From an uncultured Coriobacteriaceae bacterium (GTDB lineage: Bacteria > Actinomycetota > Coriobacteriia > Coriobacteriales > Coriobacteriaceae): 64,000 bases of DNA. Positions 51,445 through 58,996 of the stretch are shown piece after piece (within the stretch, counting starts at the first letter, position 1; the number at the start of each line of letters is the position of its first letter). The notes beneath the pieces were generated by a model that worked only from the letters and a program-made list of their open reading frames with translations, was not told the origin of the DNA and searched no databases. The stretch covers positions 1-64,000 of the forward strand of contig CALUOP010000007.1 of NCBI GenBank assembly GCA_944322305.1. The letters are read 5' to 3'. Made by a program: the position numbers and the translations under genes.

Positions 51445-52851
51445 ATGTTTATCGGTCGCGAGCGCGAGTTGGCCCTTCTCGAGAAACGCTATCAGTCCAA
51501 CCGCTTCGAGTTCGTAGGCGTGTACGGACGTCGCCGCGTGGGCAAGACGACGCTGCTCAGCGAGTTCACGCGGGGACGACGCACGGGATGGTGTGCCGCA
51601 GTTGAGGACGACGCGGCCGTGAACCTCAAGATGCTCAGCCAGGCGGTCTTCTCGCTTCAAGCGCCCGATGCCGACCCGGCCCTCGCGCCAGTGTACCCGG
51701 ATTTCCGCACGGCGCTCGAGGTGGCATTTGCCGCATGCGCTCATGAGCGGGCGGTTCTCGTCATCGACGAGTTCCCGTACCTTGCAAAGGCCGACACCAG
51801 CTTCGCCTCCGTACTCCAAGCGGTTATCGATGCCAACCAAGCTACGTCAAAGCTCATGCTGATCCTCTGTGGATCTTCGCTGTCGTTCATGAAGGAGCAG
51901 CTGCTCAGCCGTAACAGCCCACTCTACGGTCGCCGCACCGCCCAGATCGAGCTCAAGCCGTTTGACTTCTTTGAGGCGCGTGCGTTCTTTCCCGACCTCG
52001 ACCCGGCGGAGGCCTTGGCGCTGTACGGCGCAGTGGGTGGCGTGCCTCTGTATCTGCGGCAGTTCTCGGAAAGCGTAACGCTTGCGGACAACATTGCCGG
52101 GGCGTTTCTCGATCCTGGTTCCATTTTGTACGAGGAGCCCATCAACCTTATAAAGCAGGAGGTCAGCAAGGCGGCTCCCTACAACGCCGTTATCGCCGCC
52201 ATGGCAAGCGGTGCTTCGCAGCATAACGAGATCGCGACCAAGGCGGGGCTTGGGCGCAGTGCGCTCGATTACTACCTGCGCGAGCTGGTGCGTCTTGGGC
52301 TGATATACCGCGAGGAGCCCATCACGGGGCGCGGAAGCCGCAAGGCGGTGTGGCGCTTGGCCGACAATCTCTTCCGCTTCTGGTACCGCTTTGTGCGCCC
52401 GCGCCAAGCGCTTGTTGAGCGTGGTCTAGGCGCTAACGTGGCTCCGCGTATCGTTGAGGCGCTGCCTGACTACTTGGGCCCCATCTTTGAGGAGGTATGC
52501 CGCGACTGGCTGTGGCGCCAGCTCGCGTGTGGAACGCTGCCGTTTGAGATGACCGACGTAGGGCGCTGGTGGGGGAACGACCCCTCTGTGCGCGCCCAGG
52601 CCGAGATTGACGTAGTGGCCGTAAACGACGACACGGCCGTTATGGTGGGGGAGTGCAAGTGGCAGAAAGATCTCACGGGGGCCGATCAGCTCGACAAGCT
52701 CGATCGTCGCGCGCACCTTGCCGGAGCGACCGCCGTTACGCCACGCTGGATGTTCTCGCGCGCAGGGTTCACGGCGGGCTGTGTTGGGCTGGCCAAGAAC
52801 ATGCGCGGTGCGCGCTTGGTTACGTTTGCGGAGATGGTGACAGGCGCATAG
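51445..52851 (+). CDS. AAA ATPase of the archaeal ATPase/DUF234 group
   Basis: 468 aa. It begins FIGRERELALLE, typical of this class. Walker A is YGRRRVGKTTLL, Walker B AVLVIDEFPYL, and a sensor-like LILCGSSLSFM follows. A winged-helix segment (HNEIATKAGLGRSALDYYLR, about 255-300) precedes a C-terminal DUF234 domain with a PD-(D/E)XK nuclease-like pattern (AEIDVVAVN, VGECKWQ). These ATPases are mobile and common in archaea and anaerobes; the role is unknown, with defence or addiction suggested by domain make-up. ATG 51445 is chosen for AGGTG six bases upstream; 51439 is possible. Confidence 0.85.
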   Translation: MFIGRERELALLEKRYQSNRFEFVGVYGRRRVGKTTLLSEFTRGRRTGWCAAVEDDAAVNLKMLSQAVFSLQAPDADPALAPVYPDFRTALEVAFAACAHERAVLVIDEFPYLAKADTSFASVLQAVIDANQATSKLMLILCGSSLSFMKEQLLSRNSPLYGRRTAQIELKPFDFFEARAFFPDLDPAEALALYGAVGGVPLYLRQFSESVTLADNIAGAFLDPGSILYEEPINLIKQEVSKAAPYNAVIAAMASGASQHNEIATKAGLGRSALDYYLRELVRLGLIYREEPITGRGSRKAVWRLADNLFRFWYRFVRPRQALVERGLGANVAPRIVEALPDYLGPIFEEVCRDWLWRQLACGTLPFEMTDVGRWWGNDPSVRAQAEIDVVAVNDDTAVMVGECKWQKDLTGADQLDKLDRRAHLAGATAVTPRWMFSRAGFTAGCVGLAKNMRGARLVTFAEMVTGA

Positions 52852-52894
52852 CGGTTTTGCGAGAACCTCTGAAGTGCGTCGCCCATCCCTCGGT

Positions 52895-52900
52895 TATACT
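52895..52900 (+). promoter_or_regulatory. Putative -10 box for the MoaE-like gene
   Basis: TATACT in CGGTTATACTCATGTG, about 100 bases before the MoaE-like start. No good -35 was found. Confidence 0.35.
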
Positions 52901-53000
52901 CATGTGAGAATAACTTGCGCCAGGGCGGTTGCACCGCCGCGCCGCCGCGTTTGGTGGCGATGGTGGCAGCCTACGCCCGTCTGCGAAAGGAGTCCTGCTC

Positions 53001-53402
53001 ATGTCCCTCCCTTCTCCTTCGATGGATCAGTGGCTTGCCGAGGCCAAGGCCGACCCGAGCTTCCGCGCGTGCGGCATGTACCTCGTTCACAACGGCACGG
53101 TGCGCGAAACGCCCAAGCAGCAGGTGCGCGCCGGCATAGATGACGGCACCAAGGTTGCCGGCATGACCTTCTCATACGACCGCGCCAAGGTCGACGCTGC
53201 GGTGGAGGCGTGCCGCGCGCTGCCGGGCATCGAGTACGTGCGCGTCTGGCTGAACGAGGGCGAACTCACGTTGGGCGACGACATCATGTACGTCCTCATC
53301 GGCGGCGACATTCGCCCGCGGGTGATCGACGCGCTCCAGCAGCTTGTGGGCACCATCAAGAACGAGTGCGTGCAGGAGATCGAGCAGCGCGTGGAGGCGT
53401 AA
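53001..53402 (+). CDS. Divergent MoaE-like protein
   Basis: 133 aa. It resembles the molybdopterin synthase large subunit MoaE in order: GTKVAGMTFSYD, VEACRALPGIEYVRVWLNEG, ELTLGDDIMYVLIGGDIRPR, then LVGTIKNECVQEIEQ. The HR pair and the IDxLKxxxPIWKKE end of active MoaE are not kept; only one Lys matches. It may have another function or be a diverged enzyme. No moaA, moaC or moaD is in the window. The start follows AAAGGAG. It is isolated between the ATPase and repeat array C. Confidence 0.6.
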   Translation: MSLPSPSMDQWLAEAKADPSFRACGMYLVHNGTVRETPKQQVRAGIDDGTKVAGMTFSYDRAKVDAAVEACRALPGIEYVRVWLNEGELTLGDDIMYVLIGGDIRPRVIDALQQLVGTIKNECVQEIEQRVEA

Positions 53403-53477
53403 CCGCAGCGCTGGGCACAGGCGTGCCCTTCCGCGAGAAGCACCCAGGCGGTTACTCGCGCTCAGGTAACCCAACGG

Positions 53478-53830
53478 GCGGTCGGTCGCACTGCCGACTG
53501 CTCGTGAGTGCGCCGGTCGCGATAGCTGGCCGCCCGGGGGTGCTGGCCGCCTTGACGACCGATAAGGCTGCGTTGGTCGCATTTTTGGCCGCTAAGGGTT
53601 GCGTTGATCGCCTTTGCCGCATCTAAAAAGTGGTTAGCCGTGCTTACGTTATCTAAATTGCTGGCCAGAGGCCTTTTACGTGCGGTTTGAACGGCCAACC
53701 ACTCAGCCGATGTCGTGATTGCGGCCAACTTCGCCCTACGGCAACAAAACCGCGGGTAACGGACGGGCGCGAAGCCATCAGGCAAGCTTGCGGCGATGTT
53801 CTTGTGGCCGCCGCGAGGCCTGCGCACCGC
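53478..53830. repeat. Mirrored degenerate 30-bp tandem repeat array C
   Basis: Same family as arrays A and B. Left-arm inverted units of exactly 30 bp: 53552-53581, 53582-53611, 53612-53641 and 53642-53671 (approximate edges), reading like CCGCATCTAAAAAG then TTGGTCGC, with weaker ones from 53478. The right arm in direct orientation starts about 53688 (GAACGGCCAACC, then CCGATGTCG), next about 53718 and 53748. No reading frame is supported. Confidence 0.72.
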
Positions 53831-53838
53831 GTTTTCTT

Positions 53839-53963
53839 AAAATGGATGTTGTTTTGAGCCGCCCCGCAAAGTAGGCCGAGTTTTGGCAACTCTTCTACCT
53901 GCGCTTTTGTGCTGGCGATCCTGCTGTATACTCAGGAATCCCTTCCAAAACCACATCCATTTT
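53839..53963. repeat. Nested inverted-repeat element, 125 bp
   Basis: AAAATGGATGTTGTTTTG (53839-53856) and CAAAACCACATCCATTTT (53946-53963) are inverted copies with one mismatch, and match the ends of the 37374 element. An inner hairpin pairs AGTAG..GAGTT with AACTC..CTAC around 53870-53902. Confidence 0.8.
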
Positions 53964-54279
53964 TGCTGACGGGGCCTCATGGGCGCTCCTCGCGAGAGGA
54001 TGGCGTGAAACTGACAAGCAAAACGTGCGCAGCATACTCCTTTTGCGGGGTGCATCCGGCTTTGGCGGCCCGCTCATGCCTGCGGACAAGAGCCGCATCT
54101 CGCTGCAGCCCGCGTTGCTGATGGAGGCGGACGGGCTTGGCGGGTCCGACCGCGCTCCGCCTTACCGCGCGGGTCGACGCGCTGTTTTTCTAAGGGAATC
54201 GTAAGACGGGCTTCACATGTGCTGCCTGTTTTAATGTGACAATGCAGGTCGAGATAAAGCGTTGCAAAAGGAGGGCGCT
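53964..54279. other. Gap before the lipase gene
   Basis: No gene is supported. A run GGGCTTCACATGTG and TGACAATGC before 54245 may include promoter parts. AAAAGGAGGG at 54267-54274 is the ribosome binding site of the next gene. Confidence 0.35.
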
Positions 54280-55797
54280 ATGATGGGCTACCTGCGTCTT
54301 GCCGGTGCGTTTGGCCTCGCCGTAGCGGTTGCCTGTACGGTGGGGACCTGCCTGCTGCTGGCGTATCGCGCTGCGGATCGCGCGTTTGCGGACGCACCTT
54401 TGCTCGAGACTCTTGCCAGCACGCTCTGGCCCGAGCGCGCCGAGGCCCTTACGCTTTCCGGGGTCGCGTCCGCCGCCGCGGGCTCCGCTGATTCGAGCGC
54501 CGGCCAGCCTGCCGCCGACGCAAGCGCTGCGGCTTCGGATGCCACCCAGCCCGCCGCCTCTGCTGACACGGGCGCCGCCCAGGCGCCGGACGCCGTCGCA
54601 CCGTCCTCCACCGCCGACGCACCCGCGTCCGCCCGCACCGTACGCATCGACTACACCTCCATGGCGGCTACGGGCACGGTTTCCACCGAGGTTACCTGGG
54701 ATGACGCCTGGTTCTTCCAGGATCCGTCAACCTACAACCACGAGCTCGCCACCACCTGCTCGGTGCTTGCCGCCCTCGCCAACTCGGAGTCGGGCTACTA
54801 CCAGGCGGGCAGCGACTCGCCGGCCTACGTTGAGGACGCGCTCGGCGCGCTGGGCTTCACCGACGTCGACACCTCGTCCTACGTTGAGCGCAGCGAGGTC
54901 ATCGACCAGATGCTCGACTTCGTGACGCAGACCAACGACGTGGCCGCGTACGCTTCGGCGCGCAAAACCGTGCACAGCGCCGACGGGGCCGAGCGCACGC
55001 TGCTGCTGGTCACCATCCGCGGCTCGTACGGGGCCGAGTGGCTCAGCAACCTCAACATGGAGGGCACGCTCGGAGGCGCCCGGGCTTCCGACCACGCAGG
55101 CTACGCCCGTGCCGCGCGCGAGATTTACGACCACGTGGCCACGCAGATGGCCCAGGAGCAGACAGCGGGCCGCAGCGTCTCCGTGCTGCTGTGCGGCCAC
55201 AGCCGCGGCGGGGCGCTGGCGGGCATGGTGGCCGCCTGGCTTACCGACCGCCTGAATATTCCCGCAGGTACACAGACCTTCTCCGCGGCGGACGGAGCCC
55301 AGGCCGTCCATGCCTCCGCCCAGGTTCCAGGCGCAAGCGTGTACGCCTACACGTTCGCCTCGCCGGCGGTCACCACGCATGAGGACGCGGACGCCCCGCG
55401 TTACACGCACATCTTCAATATCGTGAACCCGTCGGACCCCATGCCGCGCCTGCCGCTCGCCAGCTGGGGTTACCGCCGCTACGGGCGCACGATCGAGCTC
55501 CCCGGCGCGGGCGACGACGGCTTTGATCGGGCCCATGCGACCATGTGCGAGAAGTTTACGGCCAACGTGGGCGTGGCAAGCCCCTACGACCCTGAGGACC
55601 GCACCGTGGTCGATAGCCTGATCGACCACTTGGAGGGGCGTTTTGCCAGCCCGTCGGCGGTTGCCACGCCCGAGGGCGCGGTTGAGATCGTGCGCACGCT
55701 CGCTACCGAGGTAGACGTGCAGAGTCTGCTCTACAGCCACTATCCGGATACCTACATCGCTTGGATGCAGGCCCTGCGCCCCGCCAGCGCTACATAA
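54280..55797 (+). CDS. Secreted or membrane-anchored lipase-like alpha/beta hydrolase
   Basis: 505 aa. An N-terminal helix (LRLAGAFGLAVAVACTVGTC) acts as signal or anchor, followed by a ~80-residue Ala/Ser/Asp-rich linker. The hydrolase domain (about 120-480) has the class 3 lipase nucleophile elbow GHSRGGALAGMVAAWL, a preceding LLVTIRGSYG strand and a likely acid Asp in NPSDPMPRLP; a His in CEKFTANVG region or later is not clear. It may hydrolyse lipids or other esters outside the cell. ATG 54280 follows AAAAGGAGGGCGCT. Its 3' end overlaps the convergent gene by 8 bases. Confidence 0.8.
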   Translation: MMGYLRLAGAFGLAVAVACTVGTCLLLAYRAADRAFADAPLLETLASTLWPERAEALTLSGVASAAAGSADSSAGQPAADASAAASDATQPAASADTGAAQAPDAVAPSSTADAPASARTVRIDYTSMAATGTVSTEVTWDDAWFFQDPSTYNHELATTCSVLAALANSESGYYQAGSDSPAYVEDALGALGFTDVDTSSYVERSEVIDQMLDFVTQTNDVAAYASARKTVHSADGAERTLLLVTIRGSYGAEWLSNLNMEGTLGGARASDHAGYARAAREIYDHVATQMAQEQTAGRSVSVLLCGHSRGGALAGMVAAWLTDRLNIPAGTQTFSAADGAQAVHASAQVPGASVYAYTFASPAVTTHEDADAPRYTHIFNIVNPSDPMPRLPLASWGYRRYGRTIELPGAGDDGFDRAHATMCEKFTANVGVASPYDPEDRTVVDSLIDHLEGRFASPSAVATPEGAVEIVRTLATEVDVQSLLYSHYPDTYIAWMQALRPASAT

Positions 55798-56902
55798 GCC
55801 CCAGCCCCTTGGCCACGATGGTGATGAAGTCCTGCACGTTGGCGATGATGGGGGTGGCGGACAAGCTCCCGCGGTCGCGCAGCTTGTTGGTGGCGAACTC
55901 CGAGATGTCCACGGTGTAGAAGAACACGGGCCGCACGGTGCCGTCGTCCTCCACGGTGTAGCTGGGCGTCATGTTGCCTGCGGCGATGGTGTGCAGCATC
56001 GTCGCCAGGCAGATCATGGTGGTGGCGCCGGTGATCATCTCGCGCATGGCGCCCTGCGCGTCGTACACGTTGCCGATCACGCTGGGCAGCGGCCCGTCGT
56101 CGCGGATCGACCCCGCAAGCACCAGCGGCACGCCCGCGCGCACGCAGCTCGCCACGATGCCGTCGGCGAGGTTGTTCTCGCGCACGAACGCCTCGATGGA
56201 GCCGGCGCGGCGCACGCGGTTGATCACGTCCAGGTGGTTGTAGTGCCCGTTTTTCTGCGAGCGCTGCGTGTAGATGTCCTGCCCCAGCGCGGTATGCAGC
56301 GTGGCGGCCTCGAGGTCGTGGGTGGCCAGCGCGTTGCCCGCCATGATGCCGTCAACATAGCCGTTCTCCACCATGAGCCGCATGGCGTGCCGCGCGTCGG
56401 CGTCAAAGGCAAACGCCGGGCCCATCACCCACACGATCTTGCCGTGGTCGCGCTCGTGCCGCAGCAGCTCGTACAGGCGGTCGTAGTCGCGCGCAAACGA
56501 GGTCTCGCGGCTGCGCCCCTGGCGGAACGCGAACTTGTCGTCCTCGGCGTCCTCGCCCGCACGCTGCTCAAAGCCGTCCGGGTGCACGTAGATGCCCTCT
56601 TCGGCGTCCTCGGTGCGCCCGAGCACCACCCTGTCGCCCACGCGCAGGTTGCGGTTCTCCACCACGCGCAGGTACGGGGTGCCGCTCTCGTCGCGCTCCA
56701 CCACCATGCTCGAGTCCATGCGGCTGTGGCGCGCCAGCAGCCAGCGGCCCTCCACCTTCACGTACTCGGGGTACATCGAGGTGCTGTGGAAGCCCTCGGG
56801 CGCTACGCCGTCCTGCTCAACGGGGACCAGCGTGGCGTCGGGTGCCTCGACAAACGGCTTCTGCGTAAAGTCGGGCGCATGGTAAACGGGCATGGTGAAC
56901 AT
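55790..56902 (-). CDS. TIGR00300 / LOR-SDH domain protein, possible nickel-pincer-dependent ornithine cyclodeaminase
   Basis: 370 aa. Segments such as HGKIVWVMGPAFAFDADA and YVDGIMAGNALATHDLEAAT resemble the LOR/SDH conserved domain family TIGR00300, whose archaeal members include an ornithine cyclodeaminase. I recall some being annotated as dependent on the nickel-pincer nucleotide cofactor, but cofactor genes (larB, larC, larE) are not here, so this is tentative. The N-terminal ~120 residues hold an extra domain (YVKVEGRWLLARHSRMDSSM). The start follows AGGAGGACCC. It is divergent from no gene; the YtcJ-like gene upstream runs in the same direction. Confidence 0.7.
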   Translation of the reverse strand: MFTMPVYHAPDFTQKPFVEAPDATLVPVEQDGVAPEGFHSTSMYPEYVKVEGRWLLARHSRMDSSMVVERDESGTPYLRVVENRNLRVGDRVVLGRTEDAEEGIYVHPDGFEQRAGEDAEDDKFAFRQGRSRETSFARDYDRLYELLRHERDHGKIVWVMGPAFAFDADARHAMRLMVENGYVDGIMAGNALATHDLEAATLHTALGQDIYTQRSQKNGHYNHLDVINRVRRAGSIEAFVRENNLADGIVASCVRAGVPLVLAGSIRDDGPLPSVIGNVYDAQGAMREMITGATTMICLATMLHTIAAGNMTPSYTVEDDGTVRPVFFYTVDISEFATNKLRDRGSLSATPIIANVQDFITIVAKGLGLM

Positions 56903-57119
56903 GGGTCCTCCTTAAGGGTGGTGTCTGAGGGTGGCGTCTGCCTCGGCGCCCGGGCACGGCCACGACGCGCGCCGCGTCCGCCGCAGGCGCCAGGCCCCGC
57001 GCAGGCAACCAGGCAGGCCGGTCCAAAGGCCGCCCGGCTTACAGCGCCGGGCAAGAAGAGCAACACGGTACGCGCTCCGGCAGGGTGTCAAACCGCGTCC
57101 GCACGCGGCGCTCCAGTCG

Positions 57120-58754
57120 TTACGCCTGGTAGACCTTCTCGCCGCGCAGATAGGTGGCGGCAACCTTCACCTGGTCGATCTCCTCGGCCGGCACGCTCAG
57201 GATGTCGCGGTCGAGCACGGCGAAGCTCGCCTGGTAGCCGGCCTTGAGCATGCCCAGGCCCTCGAAGCCCAGCGCGCGGGCGGGCTCGCGCGTGTAGCGG
57301 GCGAGCGCTTCCTCAACGGTAAGCGCCTCGGCGGCGTTGAAGTCGAACCCGTTGAAGGCGCGGCGCGTCACGGCGCTCTTGATGTTGGGGAAGGGGTCCG
57401 AGGGCACCGCCCACGAGGTGGCCGGCGCGTCGGTGGACACGCACACGGTCACGCCGGCGTCCACCATGGTGCGGAGGGGGTAGCACGAGCGCGTGCGCCT
57501 CTCGCCGAGGTTGGCCACGTAGGTGCCGACCTCTGCGTACGGGAAGATCGGCTGTGTGACGACGACCATGCCGTGCTCGGCCATGGCGGCAACGGCGCGC
57601 TCCGACGGCGCGGTGACGTGCTCGATGCGCACGGGCGGCACGGGGCCCGCGTCCCACAGGCCGGCGGCGAGCACCCGGTCAACCACGCGGTCGATGGCGC
57701 GCGTGCCCATGGCGTGCAGCGAGAGCTGGCAGCCGTGCGCCCGGCAAAACGCCAAGGCGGCGTCTATGTCCTCGTCCGTGCAGGTGGGCATGCCGCAGCT
57801 TTTGGTGCCGAGGTCGCGGTCGCTCGGCAAAAACGGCTCGTAGAACCATGCTGTGCGTCCCGACACGCTGCCGTCGGTCAGCACCTTGACGCCTGCGGCG
57901 AACACCTGCTGGCCGCGGTCCATCTCGGCGGCGCCCAGCCGGTAGGCCTCCGGGTCCGCCTTGATGTAGTCCCACAGCATGTAGGTGGCCACGTCCTGCT
58001 TAAAGCCCTCGCGCGCGGCGGCCGCCAGCAGGGGGTAGGTGTCGGTGCCGTCGACGCTGCACATGTCGGTGGTCGCCACGATGCCCTGCGACGACAAGAG
58101 CCTCCCCAGGCTCACGATGTTGCGCACGGCGTCGGCCTTGCTGGGCTTGGGGATGAACGGCGTCACCAGGTCGCGGGCGGTTTCCTTGAGCACGCCGTTG
58201 GGCTCGCCGTCAGCGTCGCGCTCGATCTCGCCGCCCACGGGGTCGGGCGTGTCGCGCGTGATGCCCGCGATCTCGAGCGCGCGGCTGTTCACGCAGCGGA
58301 TGTGCCCGCACGTGCGCATGATGCACGCCGGCGCGTCGGGGCTGCCGGCGTCCAGGTCCCAGCGGGTGGGGGAGCGCTTCTCGGCCAGCAGCGCCTCGTC
58401 GTAGCCCCAGCCCTCTATCCAGGTGTCTGGCCCCTGCTCGGCGCGGCGCCGGCGCACCGCCTCGGTGAGCTCGGCAAGGGAGTTCACGGCCGGCGGCAGC
58501 GCGGAGATCTGCGGCGCGAAGTTGGCGAGCATCACGGCGTGCATGTGCGCGTCCACAAAGCCCGGGATCACGCGCGCGCCGTTCAGGTCCTCAACCTGGC
58601 AGGCGCCGCCCGCATAGGCTTCGGGCAGATCGTGCTCCCAGCCTATCCAGGCAACGCGGCCGTTCTCAACCACCATGGTGTCGGCCTCGGGTTGCGCGGG
58701 GTCCTCGGTGAGGATGCGCCCGCGCGTGAAACGCGTTCGTTCGGCTTCGGTCAT
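57120..58754 (-). CDS. YtcJ-like metal-dependent amidohydrolase
   Basis: 544 aa. The amidohydrolase-superfamily metal motif HxH is in GFVDAHMHAVM; later family segments are IEGWGYDEALL, SLHAMGTRAIDRVVDR and RIEHV, and VSTDAPATSWAVPSDPF carries the conserved Asp. The C-terminus (LTVEEALARYTREPARALGF, FAVLDRDILSVPAEEI) matches YtcJ/exoenzyme regulatory-type proteins. Substrate unknown. ATG 58754 is chosen for GGGAG seven bases upstream; an earlier in-frame ATG at 58775 has a worse site. About 200 bases separate it from the TIGR00300-type gene; they may be co-transcribed. Confidence 0.88.
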   Translation of the reverse strand: MTEAERTRFTRGRILTEDPAQPEADTMVVENGRVAWIGWEHDLPEAYAGGACQVEDLNGARVIPGFVDAHMHAVMLANFAPQISALPPAVNSLAELTEAVRRRRAEQGPDTWIEGWGYDEALLAEKRSPTRWDLDAGSPDAPACIMRTCGHIRCVNSRALEIAGITRDTPDPVGGEIERDADGEPNGVLKETARDLVTPFIPKPSKADAVRNIVSLGRLLSSQGIVATTDMCSVDGTDTYPLLAAAAREGFKQDVATYMLWDYIKADPEAYRLGAAEMDRGQQVFAAGVKVLTDGSVSGRTAWFYEPFLPSDRDLGTKSCGMPTCTDEDIDAALAFCRAHGCQLSLHAMGTRAIDRVVDRVLAAGLWDAGPVPPVRIEHVTAPSERAVAAMAEHGMVVVTQPIFPYAEVGTYVANLGERRTRSCYPLRTMVDAGVTVCVSTDAPATSWAVPSDPFPNIKSAVTRRAFNGFDFNAAEALTVEEALARYTREPARALGFEGLGMLKAGYQASFAVLDRDILSVPAEEIDQVKVAATYLRGEKVYQA

Positions 58755-58996
58755 GCCGCCGCTCCCTTCTCGCATGCGAGCCCGCGGGCTCTTCTCAAGC
58801 ATAGCCCATGGGGCACCTGCGCGCGGCGCGGTGCGGCGACGGTTGGGGCGAGGTCGTCTTGCGGTTTCCGTTGCGTTGCCGACGGGTTGCCGGCAGGCTA
58901 ACACTTGGCGCGGCGCGGGGTTGCGCTTCACGCTCCCGGCTCAAGGTGGACGATAATGGCCGCCATAGTGCACGGCAAGCGCAAGGGAGGGCGCCT

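Noticed and set aside
56931-58901. 656-aa open frame on the plus strand opposite the YtcJ-like gene
   Set aside because: His/Val/Ala-rich shadow; the amidohydrolase on the other strand has clear motifs and a ribosome binding site.
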